This document shows positions 20,159 to 29,848 of a stretch of 37,247 bases of DNA, piece after piece. Under the pieces are notes generated by a model. The model was not told where the DNA came from and ran no database searches. It saw only the letters and a program-made list of their open reading frames with translations. The stretch's first letter is position 1. Each line of letters opens with the position of its first letter. Source of the DNA: Sulfurimonas sp. Lineage in GTDB: Bacteria > Campylobacterota > Campylobacteria > Campylobacterales > Sulfurimonadaceae. Both the position numbers and the translations under genes were made by a program. Location: contig JALUWV010000088.1 of NCBI GenBank assembly GCA_027019335.1, positions 1 through 37,247 on the forward strand. The letters run 5' to 3'.

Positions 20159-20584
20159 TTATTTTTGTAGTTTTACAACACTTCTCACGCATATAACATT
20201 ATTTGTCTCACATTTATCATTTGAAGATTTATGTCCGTTGCCTATGTAAATAGTATAAGCATTAAGTGGATTTTCTGCATCTTCATCATTACTCCAAAAA
20301 ATTTGCTCTTCCAAATATGAAAAACTCTTTTTGGTATCCCTCATCTTTGCAAGTGAAATAAGCTCTTTTTGAGTAGGTAATCGCCAGTCACTCAAAGATT
20401 CTAAATGGAGTCCATCGCAATGTTGTTGCGACATATGCCATTTTTCTTCATACTCCTCTAAAGATGGGGTGTCTTGCCATTGTAGATGATTTTTTGTATC
20501 TATCACACTATGTGGCATTGTGACCCAATTTGCCCCGTATAATAAGTGGCTTAGGAGGAGAAAAGAGATGATTTTATAAGGCAC
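20159..20584 (-). CDS. DUF1566-like secreted protein
   Basis: This 141-residue protein has a hydrophobic N-terminus likely to be a signal peptide (cleavage near LLYGA). The body matches the DUF1566/Lcl pattern: DTKNHLQWQD at the beginning, SDWRLPTQKELISL in the middle, FWSND, and CVRSV at the end, with two or three cysteines that may pair. The role of DUF1566 is unknown, but it is common in cell-surface proteins. The start codon is GTG at 20584, 3 nt after the stop of the AhpD-like gene, with AGGTGAA as ribosome binding site, so the two are cotranscribed. Confidence 0.72.
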   Translation of the reverse strand: MPYKIISFLLLSHLLYGANWVTMPHSVIDTKNHLQWQDTPSLEEYEEKWHMSQQHCDGLHLESLSDWRLPTQKELISLAKMRDTKKSFSYLEEQIFWSNDEDAENPLNAYTIYIGNGHKSSNDKCETNNVICVRSVVKLQK

Positions 20585-20587
20585 TTT

Positions 20588-21118
20588 TTATTCACCTAAG
20601 CCAAAAACATTTGAGAGTGTGTTGATGTAGTTAAAATAGCCAGTAATCGCAACAGCTTCAATGACTTGAACATTACTCCAACCCAGTTGTACGAGTGCAT
20701 CAATCTCTTTTTTTTCTATTTTATAACTCTCTTTGCGGGATGCTTTTATACAAAAGTTAAGTAGTGCCTTCTCTTTTTCTTCTGTATCTATGGCATCAAC
20801 TCCTTGTAAAATTGCTTCAATTCTTTCTTCTGTAAGTCCAAGCATTTTTGCTATGCTTTTATGTACATCGACACACATTTTACATCCATTTTCTTTGGAA
20901 ATAAGGAGGGCAATGGCTTCTTTTATATCATATGAGAGTGTGGTTTCATCAAGTAAGTAGCCTTGAACCATCCCATCTGTTGCCATATAAACTTTTTCAT
21001 CAATTGCTAAGAGTTTGAAAATTTCACCTAATTTTCCAGTTTTTTCTAAAATTGGTCTTGCTTTATCTTGAATCGCAGGTGTCATATCCTCAAATTCTGG
21101 TAAATCTATGTGTGCCAT
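20588..21118 (-). CDS. AhpD-like / carboxymuconolactone decarboxylase family protein
   Basis: This 176-residue, all-helical protein has the family's thiol motif C-K-M-C-V-D-V-H (about residues 80-87), in which the two cysteines and the histidine form the peroxidase/reductase site in AhpD. It is likely an alkyl-hydroperoxidase-like antioxidant enzyme, though many family members have other roles. AAGGAAAC precedes the ATG. It diverges from dnaE and is followed 3 nt later by the DUF1566-like gene. Confidence 0.82.
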   Translation of the reverse strand: MAHIDLPEFEDMTPAIQDKARPILEKTGKLGEIFKLLAIDEKVYMATDGMVQGYLLDETTLSYDIKEAIALLISKENGCKMCVDVHKSIAKMLGLTEERIEAILQGVDAIDTEEKEKALLNFCIKASRKESYKIEKKEIDALVQLGWSNVQVIEAVAITGYFNYINTLSNVFGLGE

Positions 21119-21159
21119 TATGTTTCCTTTGTATAGTGCTTAATGCTGAAAGTATATGA

Positions 21160-21165
21160 TATAAT
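21160..21165 (+). promoter_or_regulatory. Extended -10 promoter for dnaE
   Basis: TGaTATAAT lies 31 nt before the dnaE start codon in the gap with the divergent AhpD-like gene. It is a perfect -10 with TGn extension and no obvious -35. Confidence 0.6.
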
Positions 21166-21196
21166 TCCTAATATTTTATAAACTAGGTATCTACAA

Positions 21197-24100
21197 ATGA
21201 GTGTACAACCCTTTACCCACCTCCATCTTCACACAGAATACTCCCTTTTAGATGGAGCCAACAAGTTAAGTAACCTTATCCCTCGTATCAAAGAACTTGG
21301 CATGAGTAGTGTTGCTATGACAGACCACGGCAATATGTTTGGGGCTATAGATTTTTATAAACAGATGAAAGCTGCTGATTTGAAGCCTATTATCGGGATG
21401 GAAGGCTATATTCATAATGGAGAGAACCTTAACGATAAAACGACGAAACAACGTTTCCATGTCTGCTTATATGCAAAAAACAAAAAAGGCTATGAAAATC
21501 TCATGTATCTCTCTTCACAGGCTTTTATCAATGGATTTTACTATTTTCCACGTATCAACAAAACGGAACTTCGGAAACATTCAGAGGGTATTATCTGCTC
21601 ATCGGCTTGTTTACAAGGTGAAGTGAGTTGGCACTTAAATCTCCAAAATGAGAGAAATGTCAAAAATGGGGCTTTAGGGTATGAAGGAGCTTTAGAAGTG
21701 GCTCGTGAGTATCAAGATATATTTGGAGATGATTTTTACTTAGAACTGATGCGTCATGGTATAGGCGACCAACTTTTCATAGATGAACAAATTTTAAAAA
21801 TTTCTCGTGAGACAGGTATTAAAGTACTTGCTACCAATGACACACACTACACTTATCCAAATGATGCACAATATCACGAAGCTTTTATGTGTATCGGAAT
21901 GAATAAACTCTATGATGACCCCAATCGCATGCGCCACTCTGTCCATGAGTTTTATATAAAAAGCCCTGAGCAGATGGCAAAACTCTTTGCAGATATTCCT
22001 GAAGCGATTACCCATACTCAAGAGATAGTGGATAAGATAGAAGATTTTGTACCTATTGTTAAAACACCAACACCACCGAACTTTAAATTTACTAAAGAGT
22101 ACGCTTTAAAAGATGGACTCAACATTGACCATGAAGATGATGCCCCTTTACCTGCTGATGCAACAGAAGAACAGAAGAAGAAGCATATGCTCGCAGCGGA
22201 TAAAAATGATGCAGAGTATTTTATCTATAAGTGTAAAGAGGGTTTAGTAAATCGTCTTAAAATTGTACCGCCCCAGAGACATGAAGAGTATAGAGAGCGT
22301 TTAGAGTATGAGATGGATATCATTAACTCTATGAAGTTCCCAGGGTATATGATGATTGTATGGGACTTCGTAATTGCTGCAAAACGTATGGGGATAGCTG
22401 TAGGGCCGGGTCGTGGTTCTGCAGCTGGAAGTCTTGTGGCATTCTCTTTAGACATTACAGATATTGACCCTATGAAGTATGACCTACTATTTGAGCGATT
22501 TTTAAACCCAGAACGTGTAAGTATGCCCGATATCGATATGGACTTTATGCAGGCTCGTCGCGGTGAAGTAATAGACTATGTGGTAGAGAAGTATGGACGT
22601 AATCAAGTCGCACAAATCATTACCTTTGGTTCTTTACTTGCCAAAGGAGTCATCCGTGATGTTGCTCGCGTTTTAGATATGCCACTCTCTCAAGCCGATA
22701 AAATGGCAAAGCTCATTCCTGATGAACTCGGCATTACATTAAATGGAAAAACAAAGGGTGGAGAGTTTAAAGATGGTGCTTTTCAAAAAGAACCGAAGAT
22801 ATCAGAACTCATAGAAACAGATGCAAATGCGAAACGTGTATGGGAGTTTGCTAAAAAACTTGAAGGACTCAAACGTAATTCTGGAATCCATGCTGCAGGT
22901 GTCGTGATAAGTAATGAAGAGCTGTGGAAAAAAACACCTATCTATAAGCCAAGTGGTGAAGATACTTTTGTTACACAGTATTCGCTTAATTATATGGAAG
23001 ACATTGACCTCATTAAGTTTGACTTTTTAGGTCTTAAAACTCTTGATGTTATCCAAAATGCAGTTAAGCTCATCAAACGCCGTTATGATGTAAATGTAAA
23101 CTGGGACGAGATAGATGTAGATGATAAACATGTTTATGAAGTCATCCAAACAGGTGAAACAGTGGGAATGTTCCAGATAGAGTCGAGTGGTATGCAAGAC
23201 TTGAACAAACGCCTCAAACCTGATAATTTTGAAGACCTTATTGCAGTATTGGCACTGTATAGACCAGGACCTATGGAGTCTGGGATGCTTGATGACTTCA
23301 TCGAGCGTAAACATGGACGCAAGAAGGTATTTTACCCCTTTGAAGAGGTAAGTTTTGACCTGCTCAAAGATACACTTGGACCAACTTATGGGATGATTGT
23401 TTATCAAGAACAAGTAATGCAGATAGTACAAATCATCGGTGGTATGAGCCTTGGTGGGGCGGATATTGTACGTCGTGCTATGGGGAAGAAAAAAGTAGAA
23501 GAGATGGAGAAATATAACCGACTTTTCTCTGAGGGTGCGCAAAAACTCGGACTTGATTATAAACTGGCTTCTGCACTTTTTGACTTGATTGAGAAGTTTG
23601 CTGGGTATGGGTTTAACAAGTCACACTCTGCAGCGTATGCAATGGTTACTTTTCAAACTGCATGGCTCAAAACTTACTACCCAAATGAATTTATGGCAGC
23701 TCTTTTAACCAGTGATAAAGACAATACAGATAAAGTAGTACGCTATATCGATGAGGTAAAACGCATGGGTATAGAACTAGGTCCCCCAGATATCTGTGAT
23801 TCGCAGTTAGAGTTTTCGGCTATCACAAAAGATGAAAAAGACATCGTTCTTTTTGGTCTTGGTGGGATTAAAGGTGTTGGTGAAGCAGCCATTCATGCTA
23901 TGCTTGAAGAGCGAGAATCCAATGGAGACTATACTTCATGGCAAGATTTTGTCAATCGTATTGAACCGAGTAAAGTGAACAAACGAGTCATCGAAGCCAT
24001 TATAAAATCAGGTGGTTTTGATAGATATGGCTACTCACGAAAAGCACTCCTTGACCAAATAGAACTCATTGTCGATACCGCAAAAAAATCAAGTGAAGCT

Positions 24101-24829
24101 AAAAAAAATGCAGTCGGCAGTCTTTTTGGCGATGATGAAAGTATAACCATAGTAGAACTCAACCTTACAAACTCTGAGGAGTACACACTTAAAGAGATTT
24201 TAGAGTTTGAAAAAGACACTTTAGGGTTTTATGTCTCTGGGCATCCAATGGATGATTTTAGAGAAGAGATTAATGAACTGACCTATACACTTTCATCAGA
24301 ACTTGAAAATGTAAAAGATGGTTCTTATGCTGTTTTCATCGGTAAAGTTGAAGAGATAACAGTTAAAATGAGTAAAAAAGGAAATCAATTTGCCATCGTA
24401 AACCTCATGGATTTTCATGGCAATATGGAAATAATGCTTTTTTCTGATAAACTCGAAAAATTAAGAGAGATGAATCAAGAAGAACCTATCGCATTTAAAG
24501 GTAAAATTACCCATACTGATTTTGGACCACGTATCGGCATTACGAAGATTATGACACTTAAAGAAGCAAAAAAAGAGACGAGAAAAGTCAGAAAAGAGGT
24601 GCAGGAAAAACCACCTGAACCTATAAATATTGCTGTACGAATGGATGCACAAGGGGTAATTTTAGAGAGTTTGTATGCACTTATAAGACAGCACCCTGGA
24701 AACCGTCCATTGCAAGTTACCATCGTTTCAAAACTGCATAATGTTGTGATTGAGTCTGCTATACGAGTGGATTCTAAGCTACTTGCCGTACTCGATGGTA
24801 ATGAAGCGATTGAAATTTTAGATAATTAG
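21197..24829 (+). CDS. dnaE: DNA polymerase III alpha subunit
   Basis: The 1210-residue replicative polymerase subunit has an N-terminal PHP domain (THLHLHTEYSLLDGANK at residues 7-23), the palm with the catalytic pair PDIDMDF (about 443-449) and third aspartate in IKFDFLGLKTL, the fingers motif GYGFNKSHSAAYAMV, tandem HhH (FGLGGIKGVGEAA) and an OB fold (about 1030-1110, FIGKVEEITVKMSKKGNQFA). Length and order fit DnaE of Campylobacterota. It is followed 8 nt later by a small methyltransferase-like membrane protein gene with its own AGGAG site. Confidence 0.97.
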   Translation: MSVQPFTHLHLHTEYSLLDGANKLSNLIPRIKELGMSSVAMTDHGNMFGAIDFYKQMKAADLKPIIGMEGYIHNGENLNDKTTKQRFHVCLYAKNKKGYENLMYLSSQAFINGFYYFPRINKTELRKHSEGIICSSACLQGEVSWHLNLQNERNVKNGALGYEGALEVAREYQDIFGDDFYLELMRHGIGDQLFIDEQILKISRETGIKVLATNDTHYTYPNDAQYHEAFMCIGMNKLYDDPNRMRHSVHEFYIKSPEQMAKLFADIPEAITHTQEIVDKIEDFVPIVKTPTPPNFKFTKEYALKDGLNIDHEDDAPLPADATEEQKKKHMLAADKNDAEYFIYKCKEGLVNRLKIVPPQRHEEYRERLEYEMDIINSMKFPGYMMIVWDFVIAAKRMGIAVGPGRGSAAGSLVAFSLDITDIDPMKYDLLFERFLNPERVSMPDIDMDFMQARRGEVIDYVVEKYGRNQVAQIITFGSLLAKGVIRDVARVLDMPLSQADKMAKLIPDELGITLNGKTKGGEFKDGAFQKEPKISELIETDANAKRVWEFAKKLEGLKRNSGIHAAGVVISNEELWKKTPIYKPSGEDTFVTQYSLNYMEDIDLIKFDFLGLKTLDVIQNAVKLIKRRYDVNVNWDEIDVDDKHVYEVIQTGETVGMFQIESSGMQDLNKRLKPDNFEDLIAVLALYRPGPMESGMLDDFIERKHGRKKVFYPFEEVSFDLLKDTLGPTYGMIVYQEQVMQIVQIIGGMSLGGADIVRRAMGKKKVEEMEKYNRLFSEGAQKLGLDYKLASALFDLIEKFAGYGFNKSHSAAYAMVTFQTAWLKTYYPNEFMAALLTSDKDNTDKVVRYIDEVKRMGIELGPPDICDSQLEFSAITKDEKDIVLFGLGGIKGVGEAAIHAMLEERESNGDYTSWQDFVNRIEPSKVNKRVIEAIIKSGGFDRYGYSRKALLDQIELIVDTAKKSSEAKKNAVGSLFGDDESITIVELNLTNSEEYTLKEILEFEKDTLGFYVSGHPMDDFREEINELTYTLSSELENVKDGSYAVFIGKVEEITVKMSKKGNQFAIVNLMDFHGNMEIMLFSDKLEKLREMNQEEPIAFKGKITHTDFGPRIGITKIMTLKEAKKETRKVRKEVQEKPPEPINIAVRMDAQGVILESLYALIRQHPGNRPLQVTIVSKLHNVVIESAIRVDSKLLAVLDGNEAIEILDN

Positions 24830-24837
24830 GAGAAAAA

Positions 24838-25269
24838 ATGAAAAGTAAAATTTTAGTATTTATACAATTTGCGGCTATTTTTTTGTTAGCACTTCCTTTG
24901 GGAACACCTACAAAAAACTTAGGATTGGGAATATTCTTTATCATTCTTGGTTTAGCTATTGGTATCTTAGCATTACGCAAAAACACACTTGGAAACTTTA
25001 ACATTCGTCCCGATATTAGAGAAGATTGTACCCTAATCACAGATGGTATTTATGGCTACATAAGACACCCAATGTATGCTTCTGTACTTACAGGTACACT
25101 CGGATTAACTCTTTTATATGCCAATACTTTTACACTCTCGGTGTATGCTATTTTAGTTGTCAATATGTTAGTAAAAATGTTTTACGAAGAGCGTTTGTGG
25201 CACTGTGAAGGGGAAGCTTATAAAGAGTACTCTCAAAATACAGCACGCTTGATTCCAAAACTCTTTTAA
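24838..25269 (+). CDS. Isoprenylcysteine/phospholipid methyltransferase-like membrane protein
   Basis: This 143-residue protein has about four hydrophobic segments. GIYGYIRHPMYAS and the C-terminal EERLW...EAYKEYSQNTARLIP block are the signature of the bacterial ICMT/PEMT-like family. These enzymes methylate lipids or small molecules with SAM at the membrane; the substrate here is unknown. It starts 8 nt after dnaE, so it is probably cotranscribed, with no evident functional link to replication. Confidence 0.8.
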   Translation: MKSKILVFIQFAAIFLLALPLGTPTKNLGLGIFFIILGLAIGILALRKNTLGNFNIRPDIREDCTLITDGIYGYIRHPMYASVLTGTLGLTLLYANTFTLSVYAILVVNMLVKMFYEERLWHCEGEAYKEYSQNTARLIPKLF

Positions 25270-25288
25270 ATAAAAATATAAATTTCGC

Positions 25289-25294
25289 TATAAT
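25289..25294 (+). promoter_or_regulatory. -10 promoter for ychF
   Basis: GcTATAAT lies 30 nt before the ychF ATG in the 55-nt gap, followed by an AAAGG ribosome binding site. Confidence 0.6.
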
Positions 25295-25324
25295 TGCGAA
25301 AAATATTTCACATAAAGGTTCAAA

Positions 25325-26425
25325 ATGGGATTAGCAATCGGCTTAGTCGGACTTCCAAACGTAGGTAAATCAACAACATTTAACGCACTCACAAAGGCAC
25401 AAAACGCAGAGGCAGCTAACTATCCATTTTGTACCATAGAGCCAAACAAGGCAGTGGTTCCTGTTCCAGATAAAAGATTGCAAGCACTTGCAAAGATTGT
25501 TAATCCTGAACGTATTCAGTACTCAACACTTGATTTTGTAGATATTGCAGGGCTTGTTAAAGGTGCTTCTCAAGGTGAAGGGCTTGGAAACAAGTTTCTT
25601 TCTAACATCCGCGAAACAGAAGTGATTTTACAAATTGTAAGATGTTTTGATGATGAAAATATTGTGCATAATGAAGGGAGTATTGACCCACTTCGTGATG
25701 TAGAAATCATCGAAGGTGAACTTATCTTAGCAGATATTGAAGTTCTTGCTAATAGAATTGATAGACTGAAAAAACAAGCAAAAGCAGATAAAAGTGCGAA
25801 AGCTACTTTAGAAGTAGCAGAAGAACTTTTAGAGTTTTTAGGTGATGGAAATTTAGCTCGAAATTATGATAAAACTGATAGTGATGAGTACTTACAACTT
25901 GTAAATGAAGTGCGATTCTTAACAGATAAAGAGATTATGTACGGTGCCAATACAGATGAAGATGGTTTACTCGAAGATAATGAATATGTCATTGCTTTGA
26001 AAGAACATGCAAGTAAAAATAATTGTGAACTCATTAAACTTTGTGCAAAAGTAGAAGAAGAACTCATTGGACTTGATGATGAAGAAGCACAAGAATTTTT
26101 AACAGATATGGGTGTTGAAGAGTCAGGACTTGAACAAATCATCCATAAAGGTTTCCATAAACTTGGACTTATGAGTTACTTTACAGCTGGTGTGAAAGAG
26201 GTGCGTTCATGGACAATCCGCCAAAACTCAACAGCACCGCGTGCAGCAGCTGCCATTCATAATGACTTTGAAAAAGGTTTTATCCGTGCAGAAGTTATCG
26301 CTTATGAAGATTTTGTGGAGTTCGGTGGTGAAGCCAAAGCCAAAGAAGCTGGAAAAATGCGACTTGAAGGGAAAGAGTACATCGTCCAAGATGGCGATAT
26401 TATGCACTTTCGATTTAACGTTTAA
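25325..26425 (+). CDS. ychF: Redox-regulated ATPase/GTPase YchF
   Basis: This 366-residue Obg-family P-loop protein has the G1 loop GLPNVGKST at residues 8-16, the switch [22 protein letters not shown], a central coiled coil with acidic helices, and the C-terminal TGS domain ending in [15 protein letters not shown]. YchF/OLA1 proteins prefer ATP and associate with ribosomes. The length is standard. It has its own promoter and ends 8 nt from a convergent methyltransferase gene. Confidence 0.96.
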   Translation: MGLAIGLVGLPNVGKSTTFNALTKAQNAEAANYPFCTIEPNKAVVPVPDKRLQALAKIVNPERIQYSTLDFVDIAGLVKGASQGEGLGNKFLSNIRETEVILQIVRCFDDENIVHNEGSIDPLRDVEIIEGELILADIEVLANRIDRLKKQAKADKSAKATLEVAEELLEFLGDGNLARNYDKTDSDEYLQLVNEVRFLTDKEIMYGANTDEDGLLEDNEYVIALKEHASKNNCELIKLCAKVEEELIGLDDEEAQEFLTDMGVEESGLEQIIHKGFHKLGLMSYFTAGVKEVRSWTIRQNSTAPRAAAAIHNDFEKGFIRAEVIAYEDFVEFGGEAKAKEAGKMRLEGKEYIVQDGDIMHFRFNV

Positions 26426-26433
26426 AGACAATT

Positions 26434-27369
26434 CTATCTTATAGAAGATGCCGTGAGGAAAATATAATCTTTTCCTGTAATCGTAACACGGTATTTTTTT
26501 TGCTGAAGATATTTTTTAGAGAAGATGACATCTTTGTAAAGGAGTCCCATCTCCGAAAAAGCATAGTTCTTCACTCTCGCTCCATAAATCATTTCCCCAT
26601 CTATAAAACGACAGTTTGGAAAGCCTAAAATTATCGCCCCATTGCGTTTAAGTTGGTTTTGGACTATGGACATAAGCAGGGGATTAAACTCGAGATTAGA
26701 ACTCTGCAAAGTTCCAATGCTTATAATGAGGTCAAATTCGCCTAAATTTAGAGTAGCTAAATCATTGATGTCGTGTGCATAAAAAGAGACATTGGTATCA
26801 TTTCTAAATGTTTCTCTCGCTTGAGAAATTGCAGACTCACAATAATCAATCCCCACAAGTTCTAAATCTTGAAAATTTGTTACAAGCGATTTGATAAGTG
26901 CAAACTCGTCTCCACTATTGACCCCAAGGTTGAGAATCCGAGTGCGCTTTTCTACATGAATATTTTGGAGTGCTTGTGTATAGTAGTGGAGAAATGCAGG
27001 TTCTTGCATTTTATGAATCTGAGAGAAAATAGAGGCTTTACCATATTTTTCTTCTTTATCGTTGATACTCTTATGAAAACTCTCATCAGGATTAAGCTTT
27101 TCAAAGATAATGATAATAGTTGCATCACTTTGTATTTGAGGTGTCAACATTCTACAGCTTAAAATATGGGCTAAATCAATCCATGATTTATAGCTTCTAT
27201 AAACAAAATTGTGATTGTTATGTCTTATCAAATTGCCACTATAAGTTGAACTGGCAATGTCAGGGTTGAGTACTTCAAACTTTATTTTCTCTTTTGCTTG
27301 CATGGTTTTGAGCTTTTTTTGTAAGGTAGTAGTGATTTCTAACATGGAGTTTGTATAAAATTTTTGCAT
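26434..27369 (-). CDS. Class I SAM-dependent methyltransferase
   Basis: This 311-residue protein has SAM-binding motif I RILNLGVNSGDEF (about 144-156), the acidic end of strand 2 in LVGIDYCESAI (171-181), and a post-motif FDLIISIGTLQSS. The first ~140 residues form an unusual N-terminal region with RSYKSWIDLAHILSCRML, which may recognise the substrate. The C-terminal part (GFPNCRFIDGEMIYGARVKN) recalls trans-aconitate- or lipid-type methyltransferases, but I cannot name the substrate. The first ATG (27369) was kept although its ribosome binding site is poor; 27345 is an alternative. Confidence 0.78.
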   Translation of the reverse strand: MQKFYTNSMLEITTTLQKKLKTMQAKEKIKFEVLNPDIASSTYSGNLIRHNNHNFVYRSYKSWIDLAHILSCRMLTPQIQSDATIIIIFEKLNPDESFHKSINDKEEKYGKASIFSQIHKMQEPAFLHYYTQALQNIHVEKRTRILNLGVNSGDEFALIKSLVTNFQDLELVGIDYCESAISQARETFRNDTNVSFYAHDINDLATLNLGEFDLIISIGTLQSSNLEFNPLLMSIVQNQLKRNGAIILGFPNCRFIDGEMIYGARVKNYAFSEMGLLYKDVIFSKKYLQQKKYRVTITGKDYIFLTASSIR

Positions 27370-27449
27370 AAAAGTATCTTTTTAAAATAAATAATGCAAT
27401 AATTGTTCCAACTTTCCTTTTTATTACATTTCTTTCAGTTTAGTTTGTC

Positions 27450-27455
27450 TACAAT
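27450..27455 (+). promoter_or_regulatory. Candidate -10 box for the S4-trpD-tsaE-lptB-rpoN operon
   Basis: TACAAT 28 nt upstream of the S4-domain gene start in a divergent gap. It is the best -10 match there, but not a strong one. Confidence 0.4.
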
Positions 27456-27483
27456 AAGAAAAAATCATTTGGAAAACCAAACA

Positions 27484-27732
27484 ATGAGAATCGATAAATT
27501 TTTAAACGCAGTCAATATTACCAAACGCAGAAGTATCGCACAAGATATGATAAGTAACAAGGTAGTACTTATAAATGATGTTGTCGCAAAGGCAAGTAAA
27601 GGGGTAGATGTTGGAAGTATCATTACGATTAACTATCTTGAATCTTCCAAAAAGTATAAGGTACTTAAAATCCCTACAACAAAATCAACCCCAAAATCTT
27701 TGCAAGATGAGTATGTAAAGGAAATTTCATGA
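27484..27732 (+). CDS. S4-domain RNA-binding protein
   Basis: This 82-residue protein is almost entirely one S4 domain: MRIDKFLNAVNITKRRSIAQ, then ISNKVVLINDVVAKASKGVDVG, with the alpha-L RNA-binding signature. It is related to Hsp15/RqcP-like small S4 proteins that bind rRNA or stalled 50S subunits; the exact role is unknown. I chose the ATG at 27484 over 27403 because S4 proteins begin with MRIDKFL and the upstream codons do not look like protein. It overlaps trpD by 4 nt (ATGA). Confidence 0.85.
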   Translation: MRIDKFLNAVNITKRRSIAQDMISNKVVLINDVVAKASKGVDVGSIITINYLESSKKYKVLKIPTTKSTPKSLQDEYVKEIS

Positions 27733-28715
27733 CTTATGAGGAAGCTAAAAAAGAGTTTACAAACCTTTTTGAACATCAAATGAGTGATGTACAAATGCGA
27801 GAGTTTCTTTCAAGTATGGTTTTAGATGCAAGTACCTCTGTCAATGCTATCGCTGCTGCTGCAGATGTAATGCGAAGCTTTGCTTTGCCATTGCCAATCA
27901 GACAAGAGACTCGTGAAAAATCGATGGATATTGTAGGCACAGGAGGCGATAAGATAGGCTCTTTTAATATCTCTTCAACTACTGCACTGTTAGTTGCCTC
28001 TTGTGGTGTAAGTGTTGCTAAGCATGGGAGCCGTTCCATTACTTCAAAAAGTGGAAGTGCGGATATGTTTGAAGCCTTAGGTGTTCGACTTGATTTAAGT
28101 ATAGAAAATTCTGCAAGACTCCTTGAAGAGAGTGGCTTTACTTTTATGTTTGCACAAAATCATCATCCTGCCATGAAATTCATTGTACCTATTAGAAAAA
28201 GCATTCCAGATAAGACGATTTTCAACATCCTAGGACCCTTAACTAATCCTGCAGGAGTGAACAAATCAATGCTGGGTGTTTTTGATAAAGTATTTGTTCC
28301 TAAAATGCTAGAAGCTCTCAAAATAAATGGAGCAACTTCCGCACTTGTGGTGAGTTCAAAAGAGGGCATGGATGAGATAGGGATTAGTGATATTACTTAT
28401 GCAGCACAGCTCAAAGCGGGAAGTGTCAAAGAGTTTGAAATAGACCCCCAAATCTACGGAATAAAACGCGTGCCACTTGAAGCTATACAAGGTGGAGATG
28501 CAAAACAAAATGCAAATATTTTAAGAAATATTTTTGATGCAAATGCCACAGATGCGCAAAGAGATATTGTCCTTATAAATGCGGCTGCTTCGCTTATGGT
28601 AGATGGGATGGCAAGAGATATGCAAGATGGACTTGAAATAGCCAGAGAAGCCATAGCAAATGCAAGACCAAAAAAGAAACTACGTCAAATCATCGAAATA
28701 TCGAACAAATTATGA
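27729..28715 (+). CDS. trpD: Anthranilate phosphoribosyltransferase
   Basis: This 328-residue enzyme joins anthranilate and PRPP in tryptophan synthesis. DIVGTGGDKIGSFNISST is the PRPP-binding glycine-rich motif, KHGSRSITSKSGSADMFEAL the second conserved motif (usually KHGNR..; here Ser replaces Asn), and the FNILGPLTNPAG loop is intact. It is separated from other trp genes and embedded in an S4/tsaE/lptB/rpoN operon. It overlaps neighbours by 4 nt at both ends. A paralogue with another phosphoribosyl acceptor cannot be excluded, because TrpD2-type proteins look similar. Confidence 0.88.
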   Translation: MTYEEAKKEFTNLFEHQMSDVQMREFLSSMVLDASTSVNAIAAAADVMRSFALPLPIRQETREKSMDIVGTGGDKIGSFNISSTTALLVASCGVSVAKHGSRSITSKSGSADMFEALGVRLDLSIENSARLLEESGFTFMFAQNHHPAMKFIVPIRKSIPDKTIFNILGPLTNPAGVNKSMLGVFDKVFVPKMLEALKINGATSALVVSSKEGMDEIGISDITYAAQLKAGSVKEFEIDPQIYGIKRVPLEAIQGGDAKQNANILRNIFDANATDAQRDIVLINAAASLMVDGMARDMQDGLEIAREAIANARPKKKLRQIIEISNKL

Positions 28716-29125
28716 AAACATATACTTTAGCATTAGATGAGATAGAAAAATTAGTCGAGATTGTTTTAGAGAGCTTTGATGAGGGGGTTGTCATACTTCG
28801 AGGGGACTTAGCTGCTGGAAAAACGACTTTTGTTAAAGCAGTTGCAAAAAAGTTAGGCGTACAAGAGGATGTAACTTCACCGACATTTTCACTGCAACAA
28901 TGTTACGGTGAAAGACTTTTTCATTATGATATCTATAATCATGGTTTGGAACATTTTCTCTCTCTAGGTATGCTTGAAGAGCTTGATAAAACAGGTTACC
29001 ATTTTATAGAGTGGGGCGATGATAAACTCATAGAGATGTTACAAAGTGTCGGTATCGAAGTAATAAGCATAGATATAGACAAAATTGAGAACGATAAAAG
29101 AGAGTATAAAATATGCACATATTAA
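28712..29125 (+). CDS. tsaE: tRNA t6A synthesis ATPase TsaE
   Basis: This 137-residue P-loop protein has Walker A GDLAAGKTT (about 31-39), TSPTFSLQQ (switch I), the Walker B-like FHYDIYN, and EWGD. With TsaB and TsaD it makes threonylcarbamoyladenosine at position 37 of ANN-decoding tRNAs, and its ATPase resets the TsaBD complex. It overlaps trpD by 4 nt and lptB by 13 nt, so translation is coupled on both sides. Confidence 0.95.
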   Translation: MKTYTLALDEIEKLVEIVLESFDEGVVILRGDLAAGKTTFVKAVAKKLGVQEDVTSPTFSLQQCYGERLFHYDIYNHGLEHFLSLGMLEELDKTGYHFIEWGDDKLIEMLQSVGIEVISIDIDKIENDKREYKICTY

Positions 29126-29835
29126 AAGCGCAAGGTTTGGAAAAAAAGATTAAAAGTTTAGAGATTGTTAAGGGGATGAGTCTTGAAGTCAAAAGCGGAG
29201 AAGTTGTAGGACTCCTTGGACCAAATGGAGCGGGAAAGACGACAACTTTTTACATGATATGTGGGCTAGTTGAAGCAACGGCAGGGGAGGTCTTTTTTGA
29301 TGATGAAAACATTTCCAAAAAACCCCTTCATGAACGAGCCTTGCAGGGCATAGGCTATTTACCACAAGAGGCATCTATCTTTAAAGATTTAAGTGTAGAA
29401 GACAACTTGATGGTGGCAGCACAGGTGGCGATAAAAGATAAAGAAAAACAAGAAGAACGCATTTTAGAACTGCTTGATATGTTTAACATTGAACCGATTC
29501 GTTACCGTAAGGGAGTGTCCCTTTCAGGTGGAGAGCGTCGTCGTGTGGAGATTGCTCGTGCTTTAGTGAATGAGCCAAAATTTTTACTCCTTGATGAGCC
29601 TTTTGCAGGAGTAGATCCCATCGCTGTGATGGATATTCAAAAAGTCATTAAACAGCTTGTTTCATATGGTATTGGGGTGCTTATCACAGACCATAATGTG
29701 CGAGAAACACTTGCTGTGTGTGACCGTGCTTATGTGATTAAATCTGGTTCTCTTTTAGCGAGTGGAACGAGTGATGAGATAGGACAAAACGCAGATGTAC
29801 GTACACACTATCTCGGTGAGGAGTTTAAGCTTTAG
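29113..29835 (+). CDS. lptB: LPS export ABC transporter ATPase LptB
   Basis: This 240-residue ABC ATPase has Walker A GPNGAGKTT at 36-44, Q-loop GYLPQEASIF, signature LSGGERRRVEIARAL, Walker B FLLLDEPFAGVD and the H-loop ITDHNVRE. The GYLPQEASIFKDLSVEDNL segment is typical of LptB. It powers extraction of lipopolysaccharide from the inner membrane by LptFG. Its first 13 nt overlap tsaE. The lptB-rpoN adjacency is widely conserved in Proteobacteria, which supports the call. Confidence 0.96.
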   Translation: MHILKAQGLEKKIKSLEIVKGMSLEVKSGEVVGLLGPNGAGKTTTFYMICGLVEATAGEVFFDDENISKKPLHERALQGIGYLPQEASIFKDLSVEDNLMVAAQVAIKDKEKQEERILELLDMFNIEPIRYRKGVSLSGGERRRVEIARALVNEPKFLLLDEPFAGVDPIAVMDIQKVIKQLVSYGIGVLITDHNVRETLAVCDRAYVIKSGSLLASGTSDEIGQNADVRTHYLGEEFKL

Positions 29836-29848
29836 TGCTTAGAAACCC

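Noticed and set aside
23027..23542. 171-codon minus-strand frame inside dnaE
   Set aside because: It is the antisense shadow of a highly conserved polymerase region, with no promoter or recognisable protein.
26429..26449. Hairpin TTCTAT/ATAGAA between ychF and the methyltransferase as a terminator
   Set aside because: The stem is 6 bp and AT-only, with no T-run on either side, and it overlaps the methyltransferase end.
27403..27483. Longer start for the S4-domain protein
   Set aside because: The 27 extra residues do not fit the family, and the only -10-like box lies inside this stretch.
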